A stretch of DNA of 64,000 nt from Agriotes lineatus. Its lineage: Eukaryota > Arthropoda > Insecta > Coleoptera > Elateridae. The stretch covers positions 1 to 64,000 of the forward strand of contig CALNHX010003636.1 in NCBI GenBank assembly GCA_940337035.1. The letters run 5' to 3'. The notes below the pieces were generated by a model, which was not told the origin of the DNA, made no database searches, and was given only the letters and a program-made list of their open reading frames with translations. Both the position numbers and the translations under genes were made by a program. Shown piece after piece: positions 54,290-64,000 of this stretch; the first letter of the stretch is position 1; each line of letters starts with the position of its first letter.

Positions 54290-56545
54290 TGGTTGTGGTA
54301 CAATTTGAAGCAATCTTTCGGATGCAACGCAACTTGGCATTTTTCGCATTGAAACTGGGCTGTTGTATTTCATTGTCCTCAATGACTGCTTTTCTTTGTA
54401 TACAACCAAATGTTCAATTTGGCCATGTCTGGAAAATTCATTTGCCAATCTGGAAGGTTTGGCAACTCCTCTTCTTGTAGACTCTTTATAAGTCCAGCAG
54501 GTTCATTCCGACTGCTCTTCGAAAACTTAGCTGATGCTTGGTTCCCCTGTTCAATCTATGTAGCTGCCAGGCATTTTGCACAGCCATGTCAATGAACTGG
54601 CAGATCAATGAGAAATACCACTTTTTGCCTCGAACGAAGATCCGGTATACATTTATGTTCTGGGCGCACCTGTCGACTGCCCCCATATTTACGTTGTAGG
54701 TTTTGATTATACCAGGTTGCTCAATATTGTTTTTGCTTTTTTCTTTGTGAGAGTATTTTTTCACTTGATTGGTGGGGTGAACTTGGAGAGCATTGGATGT
54801 AACATTTACCGCACTGTTGTCCTTCCACTTGCAAATGATAATTCCGTTATTTGATCTTGCAAAGTCAAATGTCCCTCTGGCCGTACCAGTAGCTTTCATA
54901 CCACGATTTTCAAGTTTATTCAAGAGAAGAATGGACTTGAAGAAATTGTCAAAGAAGAGATGAAATGTTATATTTTGCCAGCGGCTCAGCAAAACATCTG
55001 CATATTGGAGAATAACGCTAAATCCTAATTCCATACTTTTGTAATTTTCTGGTAGAATTGTAGATGCACCTTAATAAGGATCGAACCAATTCACGTAGCC
55101 TAGACGCGTAGTTGCAATACAAAACTTATATCTCCATCTAATGGGTTTGCCGCGTATAAACTGTTTGCAACTATGGCATCCGTAATCAGTGACCATGGAC
55201 TCATCAACGCTGTGGTTTTCTTGAAAAGGTGCAAATTCAATAAACTTTTCATTCAGCAGGTTCATTAGGGGTCCAACTTTCGCAAATGTGTTATCTTTTT
55301 GCAAATCGGTATTATCACAACAATGTATGTTTTTCATCATATAAAATCTACACATTACCCTTTTTCTGTGACGTCAGAAATAACAAAACATAGCGTTTAA
55401 AACTTATGACTTATATTGCATTGAAATTCAAAAATATCATTTCGATCGCAGGTAGTAGACTTTAGAAAGAATTTGACGTATACCTAACCTTTAATGTAAG
55501 TGATGCTCTAAATAGCGCATTATTCAAACCAAGATATTCTTGACCTATGTAATCCGACGTTTCTCCTCTTCGAAAATGTCCCTAACGCTTAAAATAATAT
55601 TTTAGGCTTGGTCGCTTGCTTGTTAGTGTGGGTTATTTCACTGTAATTTTGTACAAATGTTACATTGACAGTATTATAAAACACGCCATACTTAACGCGG
55701 ACGTGACGAAAAGCTGCATATTTTTTGTTTCGTCCAGTTCCTTATAGTTAAATAAAGAGAGGAGATTGTTACGTAACAGCAAAAGGGTAATGTGTAGACC
55801 TTAGTTGAATCGATACCGCGAAATTGCAGAAGTAACGACTGTATCGAGTGTGTCGTTGAAATTCTCCCAGAACTTTGGTCGCTATGGTATAACCACGTAC
55901 CCCCTGAGAATCAGTACTCCTATAAAACATCTAAGCTCGTCCTTGCTCAAGGCACCACTCGCATTCTTTGGAGCCGCATACAAGTTTGAATAATTTAGAA
56001 TGAGAGATTCAATTTCATCGTCAAAGAAACATTCGAACAATTGCAATGGCGTCAAGTGATTTGTTGGACCAGAACCACTTGCAAAATCTCTAAACATTTT
56101 TGGACCCAGATCTTGACTCGTTCAAGAAAGTAGTGTTTGTTTGGGTTTTGTAGGCTTACGTTTTTTGCCAGCGGGTGGGGCAAGCCATCCTCCGTTTCAA
56201 TCTCTTCCCCAGACGGATCTTGGTAGACAACAGTTTTTGTGAGGTTTTGCTTTACTGTCGACAGGGGAGGTCATCCTCGGAATAATCATCCTCCGATTCG
56301 GTATCTTCCCCGGACGGATCTTTGTCGATGATGATGTCTACGTTGGATTGCAGCTGACCTCGAGGTAGGTTTTCATAGTGACACTATCTTCAGCGCCAGA
56401 TCCTCATCTGTTACGAAGGAGTTTGCATCCTCAGGTGGATGGAAGACAATTCTATCTGAGAGTGTCAGTATTTCATCCAGATTTTGCAACTCCTCCAAAA
56501 GCTCGTGAAGCTTCAAACGTCGTGTATAAGAAATTATAATCATTA
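54290..56545 (-). pseudogene. piggyBac-family transposase pseudogene
   Basis: Minus-strand pieces in order: start near 56543 with MIIISYTRRLKLHELLEELQ and IVFHPPEDANSFVTDED; an acidic segment at 56350-56150; ELRCFIGVLILRGYVVIP (56097-55882); a MITE insertion (55350-55799); CCDNTDLQKDNTFAKVGPLM and SVDESMVTDYGCHSCKQFIR (55355-55071) with the first catalytic Asp; FFDNFFKSILLLNKLENRGM and KWKDN (55034-54486) with the second Asp; and a Cys/His-rich tail (FQCEKCQVALHPKDCF) near 54320. Stops and frameshifts between pieces make it inactive. No TTAA-flanked ends were found. Confidence 0.85.
55350..55799. mobile_element. MITE inserted in the piggyBac pseudogene
   Basis: TCTACACATTACCCTTTT at 55348-55365 and its inverse at 55781-55799 begin imperfect inverted repeats of about 30 bp (both continue CTGT-ACGT). 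The insert is about 450 bp, non-coding, and splits the transposase between RYRFN and MMKNIHCC. The exact target duplication is unclear. Confidence 0.7.
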
Positions 56546-56580
56546 TTTTACAAGCGCCACACTCCCTGGAGGGCCCTGTA

Positions 56581-56857
56581 GCCGTTACCCAAAGTTTCCT
56601 TGCTCGTGAACACAGTTTTGATGTTGCATCGTTGCAGGACACGTCCTACCTTATCAGTCGAGCCTTTAACGTAGGGTAGAAATGCTAATCCTTCCACAGG
56701 TGGAGATATGACAAAAAAGGCTAAAGAAGAATCTCCACCTCTGGAAGGCTTAGCATTTCTACCCCACGTTAAAGGCTCGACTGATAAGATAGGACGTGTC
56801 CTGCAACGATGCAACATCAAAACTGTGTTCACGAACAAGGAAACTTTGGGTAACGGC
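56581..56857. repeat. 127-bp head-to-head inverted repeat of PLE sequence
   Basis: Arms 56581-56707 and 56731-56857 are near-identical inverses with a 24-bp spacer. Both encode the same PLE linker outward: GLAFLPYVKGSTDKVGRVLQ on the minus strand, GLAFLPHVKGSTDKIGRVLQ on the plus strand. The minus copy stops at ETLGNGY, directly beside the piggyBac start. Confidence 0.85.
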
Positions 56858-57348
56858 TTCAGATCGGTAAAAGACAAGATTCCAAGTTTAAAAACCGCTG
56901 GCGTATATCGCATTCCTTGTTCTTGCGGCTCGAGTTACATTGGACAGACTGGTTGTTCCGTTGATCTAAGACTCCAAGAACACAAAGGCGATTGCAACAC
57001 AAACGCATCACAAAATCAGCCGTAGCTGAGCATACATTTACAAATGGGCACACTCTAGAATTTGAGCATGCCAGAGTACTTGCCAGAATACCTCATTACT
57101 TCCCGCGAGTTATACGTGAAGCCATAGAAATAGAAAAACATCCAAATAATATAAACAGGGAAGATGGCTTTAAGCTTAGTAAAACGTGGACCTTTGTGAT
57201 ACACGATCTAAAGCGTTACAACCACTGTGCGTCATACGGTCACGCCCCGCGGATTACGTTGCACTCGGATGACCAACCAGCGTTACGCCACTCCGCGGGC
57301 CTGGCACAGAGGACTATAAATAGCTCCACACCAACCTTAGGTTCTTAG
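56708..57348 (+). pseudogene. Penelope-like element linker and GIY-YIG endonuclease
   Basis: The frame at 56708-57025 reads RVLQRCNIKTVF, then AGVYRIPCSCGSSYIGQTGC, VDLRLQEH. A frameshift near 57000 moves to the frame at 56992-57348: SAVAEHTFTNGHTLEFEHAR, VIREAIEIEKHPNNINREDG, FKLSKTW. It carries a complete GIY-YIG motif set (VYRIP, YIGQT, R..EH, EH...H, REA.EIEKH) but is split by the shift. RT is absent. Confidence 0.85.
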
Positions 57349-57355
57349 TGCGACT

Positions 57356-57402
57356 TTCACTCTGATGATGCAAGCTGCAAGGTCTTGCGAAACGTTAGTG
57401 AA
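57356..57402 (+). ncRNA. Hammerhead-ribozyme-like motif after PLE ORF
   Basis: Stem I TTCACT (57356-57361) pairs with AGTGAA (57397-57402). The core CTGATGA (57362-57368) is followed by stem II GCAAG/CTTGC (57370-57374 and 57384-57388), then GAAA (57389-57392), then CGTT with a minimal stem III and predicted cut before AGTGAA. One unpaired T sits between CTGATGA and stem II. It lies 8 nt after the PLE stop, as expected for a PLE terminal repeat. Confidence 0.6.
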
Positions 57403-57880
57403 TATGGATGCACAAACAGCAAAACGACCAAATCTGTCTAAATATCCTCGTTCTCAAGATACTCAAACAACACGAGCCACCAAAGAGCATGGCCATCGCG
57501 CGGGTTTTTGCTCGACTTTACAAGGTGCAAGGCACATTAAGCCAGAGAATGCTGGGTGTTCATCTACAAATACTACGCGGTCTAAGCCGAAATTCTATGC
57601 TAAGGAGAATTATTTGAAATAACTAGCTTTTGTTTATAAAAAATTAATAGAGGTTGACAAATGAATAAATTATTGTAATAACAGCCAGAAATCCGGAAAT
57701 TGCAATAATCTAAGTTGAGGTTATGTTTTTCTAAAAACCGACGCTATAAAAACAAATCAAATAGCGTGCCCGCGAGATCTGAAACAGAAGACAAATTAAT
57801 GCCGGGAAAACAGTCTAATTCAAATAATTACCGATAGCACTTTGATAGATTTCACAATATTTATCAGTCAATAGACGCAA
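57403..57880. other. Gap: PLE 3' region and unique sequence
   Basis: Probably the PLE 3'UTR up to about 57620, then AT-rich sequence to the tandem array. No gene supported. Confidence 0.4.
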
Positions 57881-60800
57881 TCTTGCAAACGGTGTGCATC
57901 TTGGTTAACACTTGACCTAATTTCAGAATTTTCGATTGTGCGCGTTAAGCTAAAGCGGAGAACAGATCCGTATTAACGAATTTCAATAAATTATGCATTC
58001 AAAGGTGAACCTAACCGAGACTAGCAATTGCTTTACCGAAATATGACTTAGCGTTTTTATTTGATTAAAGGGCATACAACTATTTATTTTAGCTATCAAT
58101 TTAAAAGTAGCTTTTAATAAACATAAGATTTGATAAACACGAATACAAAAATATATTTGGGTGGTACCCTTATTAAATTAATAACAGATTACAAGCACCC
58201 CCAAATTAGAGACGTACCATTGCAAAATAATTGGTAGCTCAATCGTGGGGCAAATTGCGATTGTTAGTCAGTTTGTTTAGAACATAATTAATTAATTACT
58301 TGCGACCTAAGCGTGAGGATAGTAAATATAAAATAAACCACGTTGATTGCCACTACAACATAATTGGCTCAACAACGTGGTGGCAAAAGTAAATTAGCAA
58401 AAAATTAAGACATCCTAACGGGTAAGCGAATTTAATTATAAAGAACGATTATTAACAATTACAACTAGGTAAAATATTGCGTAGTTACTTGAACTTTATC
58501 CACAGGATATTTAAAAGTTTCAAATTTGTATCTTGATTTATTATTTAATAATAATAATAATAATCACTTTATTACCATGTAAAAAAACAAAATCTATATA
58601 CAATAATTTAAAAAAAACTGGTAATCACTAGGCGAGATTCAGGTGGGTATAGGTAAATATCCTATACCCTCCGATCTTCCACCTAACCTTGAATTAAAAG
58701 ATAATTAACACCAAAACATAATCTTTTGCCTAATTCTACTTGACGTAAATACTAAAAGAAAATAAAAATTAATATCCTGTGACGACGCAGTTGAAAATAG
58801 TAAAAAAAACTAATTAAACACATTATATATAAGCAACATTGCCACAATGTTTATAATAAAAAAAGGTAAAGTAAATATATACATATATATATATACACAC
58901 ACATAATTGCCAGTACAAAAAATGTTCAAACTGTCTCTGAAACAATTCACATCGTAACTTAAGTTTAAATTGCACTGGACTATATATTTCATAGAGTTTT
59001 GGTAAGCTATTGTACATATGATATACTTGAAAAGAAAATAATCGCTCGAAACAAGCAGCAGAATATAGCGGAGGCGAAATTAGGCCTCTAAATCGAGTAG
59101 AAAGGTTATGTACATCTGTTCTAAAAGTGATCTTATTATATAAGTATGGTGGTTTTTTATAAAGAACTATTTGATGAAAAAGACACAGACACTAATATTC
59201 TACGATTTTGCATTGTTAACCATCCAGCATCAGCCAATTTATACGATATATGATCGTACTTTCTAATGCCATATATAAAACGTAAGCATGCATTTTGAAC
59301 TTTTTGAATTCGTTGTGCAGTTGCATTATCTATTGCTGAATGATATACAGCTGTACAATAATTAAATTGAGATAAAACAAATGCTTCACAAATTCTTTTT
59401 TTGATTTCGATATTTAAATAGGATCTATTAGGATATAACTTTCTGAGGAATTATAAGCTTGGCAAATATATCTGGCAATCTGGTCTTTATATCTAAAAGG
59501 GTTGTCCAATATTACACCAAGACTTTTGCATTTATCAACAATATAAATTGGAACATTATTCATAGTGACTCTTATAGTAGCAGCCAAGTCTTTACAAGCA
59601 TTTTTATTTCCAAAAAGAACAACAGCAGATTTATCGGGATTAATATTTAGTGAATGCTGAATATATGTATCGTACACATACTGTAAATCATAATTTATTT
59701 TCTCCACTGCTGCATCCTGGCGAGATATATGAAAAGAATGGTATAGCTGAGTGTCATCTGCATATATATGTATTTTAGAAAATTTAACACGTTTTATAAA
59801 GATTGATGTATATATTGAAAATAACAGTGGACCTAAAATCGATCCCTGTGGCACCCCTTGAGTGATCGGCAGCGGATCGGACACAACATTATCTAGTTTA
59901 ACAATTTGCGTCCGATTACTTAGATAGCTAGTCATTAACGATAGCGCATTCCTTCCAATACTAATGTCATTCAGGATAGTAAATAAAGTGCCATGGTTAA
60001 CCGTATCGAATGCTTTACTATAGTCAAGTAAAACTTGTCTGGATAGCGTTGCTCGTAAGTGCAAGCGCTTTGTTTTTGCTTGACTACTGATAAATAAAAC
60101 ACAGAAAAATGGCGGATAAGCGTACGAGAAGAATGAAGAAAATGGAAGAAGGAAAGAAAGAGGAGCATCAAGCCGAAGAAGTAAGTGAAGTACCCGAACA
60201 ACCGGCGGGAGAAGAACAACAAGGGGATCAAGCTAAGGAACAGCAGCTTAAGCTGCAAAGCAAGCGATCGAATTAAGTGGAATAATGGAAGCAATAATAC
60301 AAATGCAGCATGAAGCAGAAGAGCGGGACAAGAAAAATAAAATCGAATCCGAAGAACGGGAGAAAATAATACTTGAGACAAACAAAAAGGAATCAGAAGA
60401 ACGTGAAAAAAGATTACTTGAGGCAAATAAAATCGAAGCTGAGGAACGCGATAGAAAGTTACAGGAAGCAATCAGAAAGAATGTGCAGGAATTAAAACAA
60501 GATTTGACGCAAGAAGCAGAAGAAAGAGAAACTAGGAGGTATAATCACACCAATTTGATGGTTGAGGGTTTAAAGCAAGAGTAAGTAAGGATGCAACAAG
60601 ATAACAAACAAGAGTTGGAAGTTAAAATTGATGGCCTACAGGAAAAATTAGAAACATTAGGACACAGCCAAATAAGAGATAAGACAAGAACTACAACAAG
60701 AAGTGACACAGTTGGTAGAAGAAAAGATCGGACAGAGAGGAGAGGAAATTAAGGACAGGATAAAGGGTGTTGAAAATAAGACACAGGAACAACTAGCACA

Positions 60801-61416
60801 ACATAAAAAAAGGCTTGAATTTGGGTTAACCAGTCTCGAGACGAAAATAGACCGACAGTGGGTCAAGATACAAGAGGGACAGAGCCAAAACGCACACCAC
60901 ATTTCCCTAGTCGATAATAGGATTACGAGGGAAATACAAGGGGTACATGAGAGGCTTGAACAGGTACAGGAACTCCCGGCAAGTACGGTGACTACTAGCT
61001 TGAACAACGAAATGATACCCACGTTCGAAGAGAGGAACGGCGAGTTGCCTAAGATCTTCCTAGCAAAGCTAGACGACCTAATGCAAACCTACCGACGGAA
61101 TGCCGAAAGCTTCAAATAATAAACATGGCTATAAGAAACAATGCCGAGATATGGCACAGCATCATCAAGTGCAAGTACACGACGTACAACGAATTTAAGG
61201 AGTTGTTTACACAGCAATATTGGAGCAACTCACACCAGGCCCAAGTAAGGACAGAGCTCACATCCGGCCAATACATCGATAGAGGAGGTTCCAGGGAGAT
61301 CTACGTGATGCACCGGCATAACAAGGCCCAATACCTGACCCCACGATTAACGGAGGAGGAGATAATACAGCATTTATCCCGACATTTGGAGGCCGAGATC
61401 ACTAGGGCAGTAGCGG
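57881..61416. repeat. Tandem composite unit, copy A (3.54 kb)
   Basis: The unit consists of about 660 bp of non-coding LTR/leader-like sequence, a reversed 5'-truncated LINE (58545-60040), and a gag-like region (60109-61416). It restarts at 61417 with the same TCTTGCAAACGGTG start. The offset to copy B is 3,536 bp at the left and 3,556 bp after a 19-bp indel near 62345. Copies differ by roughly a few per cent by eye. Confidence 0.85.
58545..60040 (-). pseudogene. 5'-truncated CR1/L2-type LINE in unit A
   Basis: RT from VLLDYSKAFDTVNHGTLF through QGVPQGSILGPLLFSIYTSI and IYADDTQLYHSFHIS to the conserved C-terminus. A one-base change near 59450 shifts the frame (ICQAYNSSESY) where copy B reads YKFLRKLYPNRSY. 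The tail region encodes FRTDVHNLSTRFRGLISPP. The 3' end has AAT repeats (58551-58564 on the plus strand). It is inserted antisense within the LTR-element segment. Confidence 0.8.
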
Positions 61417-61449
61417 TCTTGCAAACGGTGTCCATCTTGGTTAACACTT
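60109..61449 (+). pseudogene. gag-like coiled-coil gene of an LTR element, unit A
   Basis: The start is ATG 60109 (ADKRTRRMKKMEEGKKEEHQ), shifting frame near 60270 to a long Glu/Lys/Arg heptad region (MEAIIQMQHEAEERDKKN, repeated EEREK..LE.NK.E units). A stop near 60582 is followed by a further coiled coil (60703-61119) ending GELPKIFLAKLDDLMQTYRR. Next comes a capsid-like segment (61125-61416: EIWHSIIKCKYTTYNEFKEL, YWSNSHQAQVRTEL, RHNKAQYLTPRLTEEEIIQH). This matches Ty3/gypsy-type Gag of insects with long coiled coils. It is cut off at the unit junction; no zinc knuckle or pol follows. Confidence 0.7.
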
Positions 61450-62079
61450 GACCTAATTTCAGAATTTTCGATTGTGCGCGTTAAGCTAAAGCGGAGAACA
61501 TATCCGTATTAACGAATTTCAATAAATTATGCATTCAAAGGTGAACCTAACCGAGACTAGCAATTGCTTTACCGAAATATGACTTAGCGTTTTTATTTGA
61601 TTAAAGGGCATACAACTATTTATTTTAGCTATCAATTTAAAAGTAGCTTTTAATAAACATAAGATTTGATAAACACGAATACAAAAATATATTTGGGTGG
61701 TACCCTTATTAAATTAATAACAGATTACAAGCACCCCCAAATTAGAGACGTACCATTGCAAAATAATTGGTAGCTCAATCGTGGGGCAAATTGCGATTGT
61801 TAGTCAGTTTGTTTAGAACATAATTAATTAATTACTTGCGACCTAAGCGTGAGGATAGTAAATATAAAATAAACCACGTTGATTGCCACTACAACATAAT
61901 TGGCTCAACAACGTGGTGGCAAAAGTAAATTAGCAAAAAATTAAGACATCCTAACGGGTAAGCGAATTTAATTATAAAGAACGATTATTAACAATTACAA
62001 CTAGGTAAAATATTGCGTAGTTACTTGAACTTTATCCACAGGATATTTAAAAGTTTCAAATTTGTATCTTGATTTATTA

Positions 62080-63597
62080 TTTAATAATAATAATAATAAT
62101 CACTTTATTACCATGTAAAAAAACAAAATCTAAATACAATAATTTAAAAAAAACTGGTAATCACAAGGCGAGATTCAGGTGGGTATAGGTAAATATCCTA
62201 TACCCTCCGATCTTCCACCTAACCTTGAATTAAAAGATAATTAACACCAAAACATAATCTTTTGCCTAATTCTACTTGACGTAAATACTAAAAGAAGATA
62301 AATATTAATATCCTGTGGCGACGCAGTTGAAAATAGTAAAAAAAATTTAATATTTAAAAGAACACTAATTAAACACATTATATATAAGCAACATTGCCAC
62401 AATGTTTATAATAAAAAAAGGTAAAGTAAATATATACATATATATATATACACACACATAATTGCCAGTACAAAAAATGTTCACACTGTCTCTGAAACAA
62501 TTCACATCGTAACTTAAGTTTAAATTGCACTGGACTATATATTTCATAGAGTTTTGGTAAGCTATTGTACATATGATATACTTGAAAAGAAAATAATCGC
62601 TCGAAACAAGCAGCAGAATATAGCGGAGGCGAAATTAGGCCTCTAAATCGAGTAGAAAGGTTATGTACATCTGTTCTAAAAGTGATCTTATTATATAAGT
62701 ATGGTGGTTTTTTATAAAGAATTATTTGATGAAAAAGACACAGACACTAATATTCTACGATTTTGCATTGTTAACCATCCAGCATCAGCCAATTTATATG
62801 ATATATGATCGTACTTTCTAATGCCATATATAAAACGTAAGCATGCATTTTGAACTTTTTGAATTCGTTGTGCAGTTGCATTATCTATTGCTGAATGATA
62901 TACAGCTGTACAATAATTAAATTGAGATAAAACAAATGCTTCACAAATTCTCTTTTTGATTTCGATATTTAAATAGGATCTATTAGGATATAACTTTCTG
63001 AGGAATTTATAAGCTTGGTCAATATATCTGGCAATCTGGTCTTTATATCTAAAAGTGTTGTCCAATATTACACAAAGACTTTTGCATTTATCAACAATAG
63101 AAATTGGAACATTATCCATAGTGACTCTTATAGTAGCAGCCAAGTCTTTACAAGCATTTTTATTTCCAAAAAGAACAACAGCAGATTAATCGGGATTAAT
63201 ATTTAGTGAATGCTGAATAGATGTATCGTACACATACTGTAAACCATAATTTATTTCCTCCACTGCTGCATCCAGGCGAGATATATGAAGAGAATGGTAT
63301 AGCTGAGTGTCATCTGCATATATATGTATTTTAGAAAATTTAACACGTTTTATAAAGATTGATGTATGTATTGAAAATAACAGTGGACCTAAAATCGATC
63401 CCTGTGGCACCCCTTGAGTGATCGACAGCTGATCGGACACAACATTATCTAGTTTAACAATTTGCGTCCGATTACTTAGATAGCTAGTCATTAACGATAG
63501 CGTATTCCTTCATATACCAATGTAATTCAGGATAGTAAATAAAGTGCCATGGTTAACCGTATCGAATGCTTTACTATAGTCAAGTAAAACTTGTGTA
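62080..63597 (-). pseudogene. 5'-truncated CR1/L2-type LINE in unit B
   Basis: Homologous to the copy in unit A. The C-terminal frame (62712-63143) is intact, reading RICEAFVLSQFNYCTAVYHS, but it has a TAA at 63186-63188 after SLNINPD and a TGA upstream near 63508. It therefore carries different lesions from copy A. IYADDTQLYHS is intact. Confidence 0.8.
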
Positions 63598-63664
63598 GGT
63601 ACCGTTGCTCGTAAGTGCAAGCGCTTTGTTTTTGCCTGACTACTGATAAATAAAACACAGAAAA

Positions 63665-64000
63665 ATGGCGGATAAGCGTACGAGAAGAATGAAGAAAATT
63701 GAACACGGAAAGGAAGAGGAGCATTAAGCCGAAGAAGTAAGTGAAGTACCCGAACAACCGGCGTGAGAAGAACAACATGGGGATCAAGCTAAGGAACAGC
63801 AGCCCAAGCTGCAAAGCAAGCGATCGAATGAAGTGGAATAATGGAAGCAATAATACAAATGCAGCATGAAGCAGAAGAGCGGGACAAGAAAAATAAAATC
63901 GATTCCGAAGAACGGGAGAAAAGAATACTTGAGACAAACAAAAAGGAATCAGAAGAACGTGAGAAAAGATTACTTGAGGCAAATAAAATCGAAGCTGAAG
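63665..64000 (+). pseudogene. gag-like coiled-coil gene, unit B, cut by window end
   Basis: The ATG at 63665 is equivalent to 60109. A TAA at about 63725 (GAGCATTAAGCC) breaks the first part, and the coiled-coil region (EAEERDKKNKIDSEEREK) resumes to the window edge. Confidence 0.68.

Larger units (their letters stand above)
61417..64000. repeat. Tandem composite unit, copy B (continues past window)
   Basis: Same order as copy A: leader-like sequence 61417-62080, reversed LINE 62080-63597, gag-like start at ATG 63665 running to the window end. The array may continue beyond 64000. Confidence 0.85.

Noticed and set aside
60285..61119. Coiled-coil ORF as a host structural protein
   Set aside because: Its continuation into a Gag-like capsid segment and its place in the tandem retroelement unit point to LTR-element gag.

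Overview
The window is eukaryotic, AT-rich and almost certainly insect. The evidence is a gypsy/errantivirus-type LTR element with an env-like gene, Penelope-like elements, piggyBac, hAT and mariner remnants, a DUF4806 gene and a CLIP-domain serine protease homologue. A beetle or another TE-rich insect fits, but the sequence does not fix the order. Most of the 64 kb is nested mobile-element sequence. I can model three host genes with splice sites and phases that agree, plus one weak set of candidate exons.

Layout. 2.1-17.9 kb: one six-exon minus-strand gene (246 codons, product not recognised). Its third intron, 13.7 kb, is packed with non-LTR retrotransposon fragments, two 5S-rRNA-derived SINEs and a tRNA-type SINE. 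15.3-21.9 kb: a mariner scrap, a MITE and an internally deleted LINE. 22.2-23.05 kb: a compact four-exon DUF4806 gene. 23.3-26.3 kb: a nearly intact LINE on the minus strand. 26.76-34.91 kb: a complete LTR retrotransposon on the minus strand with LTRs identical by eye, a CGCG target duplication, a tRNA-Ser type primer site, gag, a -1 frameshift into pol, and an env interrupted by a stop. 35-38.2 kb: candidate exons and a large foldback.

38.8-39.65 kb: the first three exons of a CLIP-domain serine protease homologue that lacks the catalytic His. A Helitron-like insert with a GGGAC minisatellite follows. 41-46 kb: a Penelope-like (PLE) fragment with a hammerhead-like motif, a hAT element (8-bp target duplication) nested in a MITE, and three hairpin elements that share the same tip architecture despite unrelated stems. 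46-53.3 kb: minisatellites, a PLE fragment framed by 400-bp inverted repeats, a 590-bp palindrome and a MITE. 54.3-57.6 kb: a piggyBac pseudogene interrupted by a MITE, then a PLE with a 127-bp head-to-head inverted repeat and a second hammerhead-like motif. 57.9-64 kb: a tandem duplication of about 3.55 kb combining a gag-like LTR-element segment with a reversed, 5'-truncated LINE.

The most unusual signals are the hairpin family with paired GA dinucleotides and a C-GAA-G tip, the hammerhead-like motifs after PLE endonuclease ORFs, and the 5S-derived SINEs. I see no bacterial-style operon, CRISPR array, rRNA or tRNA gene.
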